The translations under genes and the position numbers were made by a program. The notes under the pieces were generated by a model that was not told the DNA's origin, searched no databases, and saw only the letters and a list, made by a program, of their open reading frames with translations. A stretch of 64,000 nt of DNA, taken from the NCBI GenBank assembly GCA_026707545.1, contig JAPOWR010000004.1, positions 186,001-250,000 of the forward strand. Direction: 5' to 3'. The stretch is from Acidobacteriota bacterium. GTDB lineage: Bacteria > Acidobacteriota > Thermoanaerobaculia > Multivoradales > Multivoraceae. Position 1 is the stretch's first letter. Each line of letters begins with the position of its first letter. Of the stretch, positions 45,477 to 53,737 are shown one piece after another.

Positions 45477-46376
45477 TCAGGCTCGAGACGGAACACGGGT
45501 CGCCAGGCGTTCCCGGATCAACGCCAGCGCCTCGCGGCGGTCGGCTTCGGGTAGGGCTTGCCGGGGCGGCCGAACGGTCTCGGACCCCATCCCGACCTCC
45601 GCCTGCACCAGCTTGATCAACTGGACGAACTCCGGCACGGTGTCCATGCGCAGCAGGGGAAGGAACCATGCGTAGAGTTCGAACGCCTCCTGCCGCCGGC
45701 CCGCCACGGCCAGGTCGAACAGGCGAACGGACTCGGCCGGCAGCGCGTTGACCAGGCCCGCGATCCAGCCCGTCGCCCCCGACCACGCGGCTTCGTAGGG
45801 CATGTCGTCGAGGCCGGCGAAGACGTCGAGGCGGTCTCCCAGCAGGGCCTTGACCGCGGTGATCCGCCGGATGTCGCCGCTCGACTCCTTGATTGCCCGC
45901 AGGCTGGGGTGCTCGGCGGCCAGTTCGCCCATGATCTCAGGCAGGATGTCGACCCCGTAGGCGAAGGGGTTGTTGTAGAGCATGCACGGCAGGTCCGTGG
46001 CCTCGAAGATGGCCGCGACGTGACCCCGGGTCTCGTGCATCTTGCCGTTGTGGACGTACGGGGGAAGCACCATGAGCGCGTCGGCCCCGCGTTCGGCCGA
46101 GCCGCGGGCGATGAGGACGGCTTCGGCCGTGCTGAGCGCCGAGATGCCGGGCATCACGGGCGCCCGGCCGTCGAGAGCCGCGACGCAGGTCTCGACGATC
46201 GCCAGCTTCTCGTCGAACTGGAGGGTGTTGCCCTCGCCCAGCGAGCCGAGGGGCACGATGCCGGTACAGCCATGGTCGACAAGCCAGTTGGCGTGCTTTG
46301 CGAGGAAGTCGTGATCGACCGTCAGGTCGTCGTTGAACGGCGTAGTGATGGCCGTCATGACACCGCGGAATTCCAT
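45477..46376 (-). CDS. DapA-family (dihydrodipicolinate synthase-like) aldolase/lyase
   Basis: 299 residues, a class I TIM-barrel aldolase. The Schiff-base lysine is Lys163 in AIKESSGD. The catalytic tyrosine is Tyr134 in MLYNNP, and the start MTAITTPFNDDLTVD with GSLGEG binds the keto acid. The family includes dihydrodipicolinate synthase, N-acetylneuraminate lyase, keto-deoxy sugar dehydratases and the pyrroline-4-hydroxy-2-carboxylate deaminase of hydroxyproline catabolism. Here it is the last gene of the 53687-45477 operon, 28 bases after the TRAP binding protein, so a catabolic role on the imported compound is more likely than lysine synthesis. Confidence 0.88.
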   Translation of the reverse strand: MEFRGVMTAITTPFNDDLTVDHDFLAKHANWLVDHGCTGIVPLGSLGEGNTLQFDEKLAIVETCVAALDGRAPVMPGISALSTAEAVLIARGSAERGADALMVLPPYVHNGKMHETRGHVAAIFEATDLPCMLYNNPFAYGVDILPEIMGELAAEHPSLRAIKESSGDIRRITAVKALLGDRLDVFAGLDDMPYEAAWSGATGWIAGLVNALPAESVRLFDLAVAGRRQEAFELYAWFLPLLRMDTVPEFVQLIKLVQAEVGMGSETVRPPRQALPEADRREALALIRERLATRVPSRA

Positions 46377-46404
46377 GTCCTGCTCCTGTTCTGACTCCGT
46401 GAGT

Positions 46405-47391
46405 CTACTGCCGGGCGACCTCCTCGATCGCCGCGATGCCGCCGACTCTTCCGGCGTTGTCGAGGTAGACCTGCCGCACCCTGTCCTCGAACAGCGGGCG
46501 GTCGATCTCGTTGAACTCGATTCCCAGTTTCTCCAGCTCGACTAGGGCCGCCGCGGTCATCGACGCCATCGCCTCCCGTTCGACCTGGACGGACGCCCTG
46601 CCGGCGTCGAGCACGGCCTCCTGGACCTCCGGCGGCAACTCGTCGTAGAGCTTGCGGCTGAAGATCAACGCTACGGCGAGGTAGAGGTGCCGCGTGTAGG
46701 ACACGTACTTCGTGACTTCGTAGAAACGCTCTCCGTAGAGATCGACGTGATCCGTCTCCGCGCCGTCGACGACTCCCTGCTCGAGCGCCGAGTAGAGCTC
46801 GCCGAACGACATCGGCGTCGCCTGCGCGCCGAGGGCGTTGAAGGTGTCGACCAGGATCGGGGTCGGGATGACCCGGATCTTGAGGCCCTCGAAGTCGTCG
46901 GGGGTGACGATCGGCCGTTCCGCGTTCCAGGCGTTGCGCCGGCCGGCGAACCAGTAACCCAGAACGAGGACGTCGAGTTCCTCCTCGATCCGGTCGGCGA
47001 CGCGCTCGCCGATCGGTCCGTCGAGCACCCGGTAGAAGTGGTCGAGGTCCCGGAAGATGAAGGGGAAGTTGAAGATCTCCGCCTCGGGGACGAAGGCGGA
47101 GATGCCGCCGCCGGCGCTGGCGGCCGAGGCGGCCAGTGCACCCAACTTGACCATCAGGGTCGCCTCCTCCTCGGTGCCGAGCTGCTCGTTCTCGAAGATC
47201 TGCACCGTCACGGCGCCGCCGGACCGTTCCTCGAGAATCCGGCTGAACTCCTCGAAGCCGGCCTGGAACGGGTGTCCGGCCGGGCCGTTGTGGGCGACCT
47301 TGAGCACGGTGACGCCGTCGCTGCCGCGGCAGCCGGCGAGCAGGGCCAGGGCGCAGAGCGCGAGCGCGGCGGCGCGAAGGGGGCTATTCAT
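46405..47391 (-). CDS. dctP: TRAP transporter substrate-binding lipoprotein (DctP family)
   Basis: 328 residues. The signal peptide ends with lipobox LAGC. The mature part shows the DctP pattern: VLKVAHNGPAGHPFQAGFEEF, the VQIFENEQLGTEEEATLMVKLG block, the arginine-containing FEGLKIRVIPTPILVDTFNALGA that holds the substrate carboxylate, and MSFGELYSALEQGVVDGAE. It captures an organic or amino acid in the periplasm for DctQM. Its start overlaps the DctM stop by 8 bases. The bound solute is unknown; the operon context suggests an amino acid derivative. Confidence 0.93.
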   Translation of the reverse strand: MNSPLRAAALALCALALLAGCRGSDGVTVLKVAHNGPAGHPFQAGFEEFSRILEERSGGAVTVQIFENEQLGTEEEATLMVKLGALAASAASAGGGISAFVPEAEIFNFPFIFRDLDHFYRVLDGPIGERVADRIEEELDVLVLGYWFAGRRNAWNAERPIVTPDDFEGLKIRVIPTPILVDTFNALGAQATPMSFGELYSALEQGVVDGAETDHVDLYGERFYEVTKYVSYTRHLYLAVALIFSRKLYDELPPEVQEAVLDAGRASVQVEREAMASMTAAALVELEKLGIEFNEIDRPLFEDRVRQVYLDNAGRVGGIAAIEEVARQ

Positions 47392-48664
47392 AGCCGAGGG
47401 CGTCGGGCAGCCAGAGCGTGACCCCGGGCACGAAGGTGATCACCAGCAGCATGATGAGCAGCAGCGCGAGGAAGGGCAACAGTTTGGGCGTCACCTTCTC
47501 GATCGGCGTCTTCGAGATGCCGCAGGCGACGTACAGGCAGATGCCGACCGGCGGCGAGATCATGCCGATGCCGACGTTGGCCGCGACCAGGATGCCGAAG
47601 TGGAGCGGGTCCATGCCGAGTGCGATCGCCGCCGGCAGGAGGATGGGCATCAGGATGATGATCGGCGGCAGGGCGTCCATCACCATGCCGAGGAACAGGA
47701 AGATGAGGTGGACGAAGAGGATGAAGACGATCCAGTTCGGCGCGTGGGTCGAGATCCCTTCCGCCAGCAGGTGCGGTAGCCGTTCGAAGGTCAGGACGAA
47801 GGAGAACATGGACGCCGTCCCCAGCACGAACAGGACGACACCGGAGAGCGACGCGGTCTGGAGCAGGACCTTCGGGATGTCCTCGAGCTTCAGCTCCCGG
47901 TAGACGAAGAAGGACACGAAAGCCCCGTAGACGACGGCTACGGCGGATGCCTCGGTCGGCGTGAAGACACCGCCGTAGATGCCGCCGAGGATGATGACGA
48001 TCATGAACAGCGGCAGGATGCCGTCGCGGATCACGCGGAGCCTCTGCGGCCAGGAGGCCTTCTCTTCGAGCGGCAGATTCAGGTCGAGCGCGCGGAGGTA
48101 GGTCAGCCCCATCAGGGCCAGACCCAGCACGATCGCCGGCGTGACGCCGGCCGCGAACAGGGCGCCGATCGACATCCCCGAGACGACGCCGATGATGATC
48201 AGGTCGATCGCGGGCGGCACCAGGGTCGAGACGCCGCCGGCCGAGGCGAAGACGGCGGTTGCGAACGGGGGTGGGTACTTCCGCTGACGCATCGCCGGAA
48301 GGGCGACGGAGCCGATGGCGGCCGTGTTCGCGCTCGGCGAGCCGGAGATCCCGGAGAACAGCATCGTCGACAGGATGACGACCAGGCCGAGGCCGCCCGG
48401 CAGGCGGCCGACGAACTGCATCGCCAGGTCGACGATCCGGCGCGCCATGCCGCCGTGCGAGATGAGCGCACCGGCGAGCACGAACAGGGGTACCGCCAGC
48501 AGCGGGAAGGAATCCAGGCCGGCGAGGAACTTCTGCGGCAGAACGATGAGGAACTCGGGCGAGCTGTAGAGCAGGCCGACCATGGCCGCGAGAGCGAGCG
48601 CGATGGCCACCGGCACACCGAGCAGCAGCGCGGCCACCAGGGTCAGGATGACCAGGATTCCCAT
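47384..48664 (-). CDS. dctM: TRAP transporter large permease (DctM family)
   Basis: 426 residues with about 12 hydrophobic spans beginning MGILVILTLVAALLLGVPVAI. Family blocks are ALISHGGMARRIVDLAMQFVGRLPGGLG, SGISGSPSANTAAIGSVALPAM, GGVFTPTEASAVAVVYG and ISPPVGICLYVACGISKTPIEKV. It forms the sodium-driven transport channel together with DctQ. Its end overlaps DctP by 8 bases, and DctQ ends 13 bases upstream, so the three subunits are tightly co-translated. Confidence 0.94.
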   Translation of the reverse strand: MGILVILTLVAALLLGVPVAIALALAAMVGLLYSSPEFLIVLPQKFLAGLDSFPLLAVPLFVLAGALISHGGMARRIVDLAMQFVGRLPGGLGLVVILSTMLFSGISGSPSANTAAIGSVALPAMRQRKYPPPFATAVFASAGGVSTLVPPAIDLIIIGVVSGMSIGALFAAGVTPAIVLGLALMGLTYLRALDLNLPLEEKASWPQRLRVIRDGILPLFMIVIILGGIYGGVFTPTEASAVAVVYGAFVSFFVYRELKLEDIPKVLLQTASLSGVVLFVLGTASMFSFVLTFERLPHLLAEGISTHAPNWIVFILFVHLIFLFLGMVMDALPPIIILMPILLPAAIALGMDPLHFGILVAANVGIGMISPPVGICLYVACGISKTPIEKVTPKLLPFLALLLIMLLVITFVPGVTLWLPDALGYE

Positions 48665-48677
48665 CGTCCCGGAAGTC

Positions 48678-49163
48678 CTACTTCCGTTCCGGTGCCCGGA
48701 GTTCCCGGCGCCAGTTGACGAGCACGTAGTAGAGGGTCAGCGTGCTGCCCACGAAGGCCGAGGAGTACGGGACCGCCATCGACATGCGGGTCGCCGGCGC
48801 CAGCATGTCGTGCACCTCGATCGCGAAACGGAGCGACTGGTAGGTGAAGACGGCCAGGAACGTGGACGCGGAAAACGCGACCGCCGAACCGATGAGCCGC
48901 CGCATGGCCGGCGGCGTCCGGTCGACGACGAAGTGAAGCGCGAAGTGCGCGCCCGTCTTCATCGCGTAGGCGGTGGAGAGGGCGGCGAGCCACATCAGGA
49001 GGAAGCGGGCAAGTTCCTCCGACCAGGAGAGCGACGCCTGCAGCACGTAGCGGAAGACGACCTGGGAGAAGGTCACCGCGACCAGGGCGACGAGGATCGT
49101 GCAGACCGCCACCTCGAGCGGGTGGCGGAGCAATTCCCGGAACATGGCGCCGAGGCGCTTCAA
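48678..49163 (-). CDS. dctQ: TRAP transporter small permease (DctQ family)
   Basis: 161 residues from a TTG at 49163 that shares TTGA with the upstream SDR stop; an ATG at 49145 would give 155 residues. Four hydrophobic spans: VAVCTILVALVAVTFSQVVF, FLLMWLAALSTAYAM, GSAVAFSASTFLAVFTYQSL and SAFVGSTLTLYYVLVNW. The conserved RYVLQASLSWSEELARFLLMW block between the first two spans is the DctQ signature. It pairs with DctM in the inner membrane. The overlapping TTG start matches three other gene junctions in this window. Confidence 0.9.
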   Translation of the reverse strand: MKRLGAMFRELLRHPLEVAVCTILVALVAVTFSQVVFRYVLQASLSWSEELARFLLMWLAALSTAYAMKTGAHFALHFVVDRTPPAMRRLIGSAVAFSASTFLAVFTYQSLRFAIEVHDMLAPATRMSMAVPYSSAFVGSTLTLYYVLVNWRRELRAPERK

Positions 49164-49909
49164 TGCATGTACTGGCCGCCGTTGGCGTAGAAGGTGGCGC
49201 CGGTCGTGAACTCGGAGCCGATCATGCAGTCGACCATCCGGGTGATGTCCTCGAACTCGCCCAGCCGTCCCATCGGCAGGGTGGCGAGCTCCTTCGCCAG
49301 GCCTTCCTCCGTCTCCAGGTGGTAGCGGTCGATGACCTCGCGGGTCCGGACCGAACCGGGCACCAGGCAGTTGACCCGGATCCGGGGCGAGAGCTCCTGC
49401 GCCATGCACTTGGTCAGCGCGATCACGCCGCCCTTGGCACTGCAGAAGTTCGCTCCGTTCTTGCGCCCGATCTGCCCGCAGGCGGCCCCCAGGTTGATGA
49501 TCACGCCGGGGCGATCGGGGTTGTGGAACAGGAACTCCTGGCCGCAGACGAAGTGGCCGCGGAGATGCGCGGAGACGACCGAGTCCCACATGTCGTCGGT
49601 CAACTCCGTGAAGGGCGCGTCGCGGTTGATGCCGGCGAAGTTGATCAGAATGTCGACCTGGCCGAACCGCTCGATCACGGCGTCGAACATCGCCTGCACC
49701 TGTTCCCGGTTGGCGACGTCGGCCTGATACTTCATCAGCCGGTCGGTGCTACCGACGCTGGCCGCGATGCGGTTGTAGGTCGCCTGCGCCTCGGGTTCGA
49801 TCAGGTAGTTCATGACGACCCGGTAGCCCTTCAGGGCGAAGTGCTCGCAGACCTCGGCTCCCAGGCCGCTCGACGCGCCGGTGACCACCATCACTCTGTC
49901 TTCGCTCAT
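49160..49909 (-). CDS. Short-chain dehydrogenase/reductase with altered catalytic residues
   Basis: 249 residues from the ATG at 49909. The nucleotide-binding motif GASSGLG (11-17) and the NFAG variant of NNAG (90-93) mark the SDR fold. The catalytic tetrad is changed. The expected Tyr of YxxxK is Phe155 (F-C-S-A-K159), the Ser position is in GAACG (141-145) and the Asn position is His115. Only Lys159 is kept. The C-terminal PGSVRT and ATFYANGGQYM blocks are normal. It may bind NAD(P) without classical activity, or use another mechanism. It sits 5 bases after the proline racemase-like gene and overlaps DctQ. Confidence 0.87.
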   Translation of the reverse strand: MSEDRVMVVTGASSGLGAEVCEHFALKGYRVVMNYLIEPEAQATYNRIAASVGSTDRLMKYQADVANREQVQAMFDAVIERFGQVDILINFAGINRDAPFTELTDDMWDSVVSAHLRGHFVCGQEFLFHNPDRPGVIINLGAACGQIGRKNGANFCSAKGGVIALTKCMAQELSPRIRVNCLVPGSVRTREVIDRYHLETEEGLAKELATLPMGRLGEFEDITRMVDCMIGSEFTTGATFYANGGQYMH

Positions 49910-49914
49910 CGCAC

Positions 49915-50985
49915 TCACTCCTCCTGGCCGCCCCAGATGTCGCCGACGGTGAATCCGTTCGGGAACGGATCCTCCGGATCGACGACGTACTGGGCGAAGC
50001 CCGTAATCCACGCGGTCCCGGCCAGGGCCGGCACCGCGGCGTCTACATCGCCGACCTTCGCCTCTCGCACCATGCGGCCCGTGAACGTGGTGCCGAGGAC
50101 GCCCTCGTGGACAAAATCCTGGCCGAGCGGCAACTCGCCCTTGGCCCACATCGCCGCCATCTTGGCGCAGGTGCCGGTGCCGCAGGGCGAGCGGTCGAGG
50201 GCGCCGGTCCAGGTCAGCGGTTTGTTCCAGTCGAGCTTGCCGGTCGAGACGATCACCGTGTTGCGCCGGTGGGAGCCGGGGTTGAGCGGCGGCGCCGAGA
50301 GCTGGCCGATCGTCACGCCGCGGATCTCCGGGTTCAGGGGATGCACGGGGGGCGGAAGCTGCTCCTGGCAGGCGGCCTTGATCATCTCGCCGACGCGGGT
50401 CGCTTCGGCGGCCTCTTCCGGCGCCAGGGTGAGGCCGACCTGATCGGCGTCGGCGATGACGTAGAACATGCCGCCGTACGTCACGTCGACGGTGACCTTG
50501 CCGAGTTCCGGGACCTCGAGGACGGCGTCGAGGTGGACGGCGAACGCCGGCACGTTCTCGAACTCGACCCGCTTCACCTTGCCGCGCTCGACGTCGGCGC
50601 GCACCCGGATCAGTCCGGCGGGCGACTCCAGGGTAAGTTCGGTGACGGGCTCGGTGTGCGGCACCATCCCGGTCTCGATCAGCACGGTGACGACGGCGAT
50701 CGTGTTCGTTCCCGACATGCCCGGGTACTCGACCTGCTCCATGATCACGTAGCCGGCGACCGCGTCGGGGTGGGTCGCCGGCAGGACCAGGTTGCAGTTC
50801 GCCGCGGGATAGCCACGCGGCTCGCGCAGCATCCGCAGGCGCAGCTCGTCCGCCTCCGTTTCGAGGTAGCGCATCTTCTCGAACATCGTCGAGCCGGGGA
50901 CGTCGAGGACGCCGCCGACGATCACGCGGCCGGGCTCGCCGCCGACGTGGGTGTCGACGGCGTGGATCACGTTGGAGACGCGCAT
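49915..50985 (-). CDS. Proline racemase/hydroxyproline epimerase-family enzyme (Ser/Cys type)
   Basis: 356 residues from the ATG at 50985. VDTHVGGEPGRVIVGG is the family start, and the conserved blocks GYPAANCNLVLP, YPGMSGTNTIAVVTVLIETG and DRSPCGTGTCAKMA follow. The two catalytic positions read Ser91 (MSGTNT) and Cys268 (SPCGTGT), where classic racemases have two cysteines. Ser/Cys members are known among hydroxyproline epimerase/dehydratase-type proteins, as I recall, so 4-hydroxyproline 2-epimerase or a 3-hydroxyproline dehydratase-like activity is possible. The operon partners (TRAP importer, DapA-family lyase, reductases) support amino acid catabolism. The stop codon of the upstream reductase gene is only 2 bases away. 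Confidence 0.87.
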   Translation of the reverse strand: MRVSNVIHAVDTHVGGEPGRVIVGGVLDVPGSTMFEKMRYLETEADELRLRMLREPRGYPAANCNLVLPATHPDAVAGYVIMEQVEYPGMSGTNTIAVVTVLIETGMVPHTEPVTELTLESPAGLIRVRADVERGKVKRVEFENVPAFAVHLDAVLEVPELGKVTVDVTYGGMFYVIADADQVGLTLAPEEAAEATRVGEMIKAACQEQLPPPVHPLNPEIRGVTIGQLSAPPLNPGSHRRNTVIVSTGKLDWNKPLTWTGALDRSPCGTGTCAKMAAMWAKGELPLGQDFVHEGVLGTTFTGRMVREAKVGDVDAAVPALAGTAWITGFAQYVVDPEDPFPNGFTVGDIWGGQEE

Positions 50986-50987
50986 GC

Positions 50988-52043
50988 TCAGGAACTCGCG
51001 CCGGGCGGCATGACCTTCATCTTCATCCAGCCGGCGGTGTTGTGGAAGTCGGCGACGACGCTGCCGGGCGGGACGAGCGCGTCGCAGGCGGCCCGCTGCT
51101 CGTCGTTCAAACTCATGTCGAGCACCGGCAGCAGATCCTCGAGGTGCCTGAGGGTGCGCGGCCCGATCAGCGGCGCGGTGATGCCCGGCTGGTCCTTGGT
51201 CCAGAGGATCGCGAACTGGGCCGGCGTGAGGCCGGAGTCGGCCGCGATCTCGGCGAACTTGCGGCCGACGTCGATACCGGCCCGGGTGACGCGGTCGGCG
51301 TAGAAGCCGCCCCGGAGCGCCGCGCGCGAGCCCTCGGGATAGTCCGAGTCGCTCAGGTAGCGGCCGGCCAGCACACCCATCGCCATCGGCGCCCAGGTGA
51401 TGATGCCCAGGCCGAGGCGCTGACACATCGGGATCAGTTCGTTTTCGATCCGGCGGTCCAGCAGGTTGTAGGGGGGCTGCTCACTGGCGAAGCGGGCGTA
51501 GCCCTTCAGCTCGCTCGTCATCACGGCTTCGGCGACCATCCAGGCCGGGTGAGTCGAGCAGCCGATGTAACGGATCTTCCCGGCCCGGACGAGGTCGTCG
51601 AGCGCCCTCAGGGTCTCGTCGAACGGCATCTCGGGCGAGGGACGATGCAGTTGATACAGGTCGATGTAGTCGGTCTGCAGCCTGCGGAGCGAGCCCTCGC
51701 AGGCGCGGATCAGGTTGATTCGGGAGTGGCCGTACTCGTTGGGGCCGATGCTGCCGGTGTAGTCCACGACGCTCTCGCCGACGACCCGGCGGCCATGGTC
51801 GACCTTGGTTGCGATCAGCAGCTCGTGGCGCCGCCCGTTCGCCTTGAGGGCGCGGCCGATGATCCGCTCGCCCTCGCCCTCGGCGTAGACCTCGCCGGTG
51901 TCGATCAGGTTGATGCCCGCGTCCATCGCCGTCTCCAGCATGCGCACGCACTCCGGCTCCGGCGTCGGATCGGCGAAGTTGTCGCTGCCGAAGCAGAGGG
52001 GTGCGACCTTGACGCCGGTCCGTCCCAGTACGCGGTACTCCAT
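50988..52043 (-). CDS. Aldo/keto reductase (2)
   Basis: 351 residues. MEYRVLGRTGVKVAPLCFGS is the family start. Asp and Tyr are in NLIDTGEVYAEGEGERIIG, Lys in LLIATKVDHG and His in DLYQLHRP, so the catalytic tetrad is intact. The cofactor block PLIGPRTLRHLED follows. It is a paralogue of the reductase at 28752-29798, sharing GCSTxPAWxVxEAxMxSELKGY and the MERN-type C-terminus ending in a tryptophan-rich tail. It lies between the M28 peptidase and the racemase-like gene in the operon and may reduce a keto or aldehyde intermediate of the imported compound. Confidence 0.92.
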   Translation of the reverse strand: MEYRVLGRTGVKVAPLCFGSDNFADPTPEPECVRMLETAMDAGINLIDTGEVYAEGEGERIIGRALKANGRRHELLIATKVDHGRRVVGESVVDYTGSIGPNEYGHSRINLIRACEGSLRRLQTDYIDLYQLHRPSPEMPFDETLRALDDLVRAGKIRYIGCSTHPAWMVAEAVMTSELKGYARFASEQPPYNLLDRRIENELIPMCQRLGLGIITWAPMAMGVLAGRYLSDSDYPEGSRAALRGGFYADRVTRAGIDVGRKFAEIAADSGLTPAQFAILWTKDQPGITAPLIGPRTLRHLEDLLPVLDMSLNDEQRAACDALVPPGSVVADFHNTAGWMKMKVMPPGASS

Positions 52044-52073
52044 GAGTGCTCCTGCTTCCGGCCGATCCCGCGC

Positions 52074-53687
52074 CTACTTGTGCCAGCGCCGCCCGTTGCC
52101 GAGGCCGTCGGCGCGCGGGAAGAGCTCGTCGCGCATCGCGGCATGGTAGGCGAAGCTGGCCAGGATGACCGAGGCCTGCTCCAGGTCGTCGGCGATCAGC
52201 CGGTCGTAGACGTCCATGTTCGTGTGGAAGGTGGCGTTGAAGAACTCCAGGTCGTCCTGGATGAACTGGTAACCCTGCAGGCCCGCTTCGAGAAATGCCA
52301 TGTGGTCCGTGCCGCCGGTGTTACCGGGCACGATCCAGGTCATGCCCACATCGTGGAACGGTTCCATCCATGCCTCGAAGATCGGGCGGGAGTCGTCGTT
52401 GCCCTGCAGGTACATGCCGCGGAAGCGGCCGTACCAGTCGACGTTGAAGTAGACGGAGAGGTTCGCGTGGGCGGCCGGCTTCTCCGGGGACGCCGGGTCG
52501 CCGAAGTGCTCGCGAACGTAGGCGCGGGAGCCGAGCAGGCCGCTCTCCTCGGCGCCCCAGAGCGCCGCCCGGATCGTGCGTCGCGGCTCGAGGTTGGCTG
52601 CCCGCAGCAGCCGCATCGCTTCCATCACGATCGCGCTTCCGGAGGCGTTGTCGGTGGCGCCGGTGCCGGCCGGTTCCGCGTCCAGGTGGCCACCGATCAT
52701 CACGACCTCGTGGGCGAGGTCGCTTCCGGGCAGATCGGCGATCACGTTGTAGTCGAGCGGATCGTCGTCGCTGAGGACGTTGCGGACCTCGATCTCCATC
52801 TCGACCGGCGTTCCGGCGGCCAGCAGCCTCATCATCCGGTTGTAGTGCTCGGGCGCGACCACGACGCGGGGCATCGGCACCGGTTCGTCCAGCGGCAGCG
52901 GACCGTCGCCCGAGACGTGGACGATCCCCTTGTCCATCGGGCCGACGTTGGTGGAACCGATCTCGACCAGCACGGCGACGCCTTGCCCTTCCAGGAACGT
53001 CTCGATGTCGTGGCGCGTCAGTTCGGGTGCGGTCTCGTCGTCGTCCCTCGACCGGCTGGGGTTGTTCCGCGGGTCGATCTCGAGGCGGGCCATGCCGCTG
53101 AGTTCCTCGTCCGACAGCCGGACCGCCTGCGGCGAGAAGTTCGGCACCAGTTCCCGCTGGGGCGAGACGAGGAGAATCGACGCCCCGAGCCGTGCTTGCA
53201 GGGCTTCCAGGTCGTCCCGCGTCTCGACGCCGCTGAGGTCGACCGCGGTTACCGGTCCGGCGACCCTGCCGTCCGTGCTCCGGGTGCCTGGCTGCGCGTA
53301 GCCGATGACCGGCTGGTACTGCGGCGCCGTGATGTGAACCGAAGTGTGGCGGTTCTCCCAGGCGTAGCCGAACTCGCCCCAGGGTTCGAGCGTCGCCTGG
53401 AGACCGAACTCCTCCAGAGTGTCGCGAGCCCAACTGGCGGCGCCGTCGTAAGAGGGGGAGTTCGCGTACCTGGGACCGTAGAGGTCGGTCAGGACGTGGG
53501 CGAATTCCATGACCTGGGAGCGGTTGAATCCCTCGTCACGGAGTTCTGCGACGACGTCGAGGTCGACGGTCTCCGGTGGGGAGGCTGATCCGCCGGCGAC
53601 CTCTTCGCCAGCCGGGACCCCGCACGCCACGAGCGTCGCCGCGAGAGCGACGAGGGCGGGCATCCGGTTGACACCGCGCGCGATCAC
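52074..53687 (-). CDS. M28-family zinc aminopeptidase (secreted lipoprotein)
   Basis: 537 residues from a GTG at 53687; an ATG at 53663 would remove the arginines from the signal peptide n-region. Lipobox LVAC. A PA-type insert precedes the catalytic domain. Zinc ligands: His and Asp in MIGGHLDAEPAGTGATDNASG, Glu-Glu in ALWGAEESGLLGS, Asp in FNVDWYGRF and His in FHTNMDVYD. It should remove N-terminal residues from peptides outside the cytoplasm. It is the first gene of the eight-gene operon to 45477, so released amino acids may be the solute taken up by the TRAP system. Confidence 0.9.
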   Translation of the reverse strand: MIARGVNRMPALVALAATLVACGVPAGEEVAGGSASPPETVDLDVVAELRDEGFNRSQVMEFAHVLTDLYGPRYANSPSYDGAASWARDTLEEFGLQATLEPWGEFGYAWENRHTSVHITAPQYQPVIGYAQPGTRSTDGRVAGPVTAVDLSGVETRDDLEALQARLGASILLVSPQRELVPNFSPQAVRLSDEELSGMARLEIDPRNNPSRSRDDDETAPELTRHDIETFLEGQGVAVLVEIGSTNVGPMDKGIVHVSGDGPLPLDEPVPMPRVVVAPEHYNRMMRLLAAGTPVEMEIEVRNVLSDDDPLDYNVIADLPGSDLAHEVVMIGGHLDAEPAGTGATDNASGSAIVMEAMRLLRAANLEPRRTIRAALWGAEESGLLGSRAYVREHFGDPASPEKPAAHANLSVYFNVDWYGRFRGMYLQGNDDSRPIFEAWMEPFHDVGMTWIVPGNTGGTDHMAFLEAGLQGYQFIQDDLEFFNATFHTNMDVYDRLIADDLEQASVILASFAYHAAMRDELFPRADGLGNGRRWHK

Positions 53688-53737
53688 CGAGTCTTCGAAC
53701 CTCCGTGTTCTGCTGACCGTCCGGCACTATACAGGCG

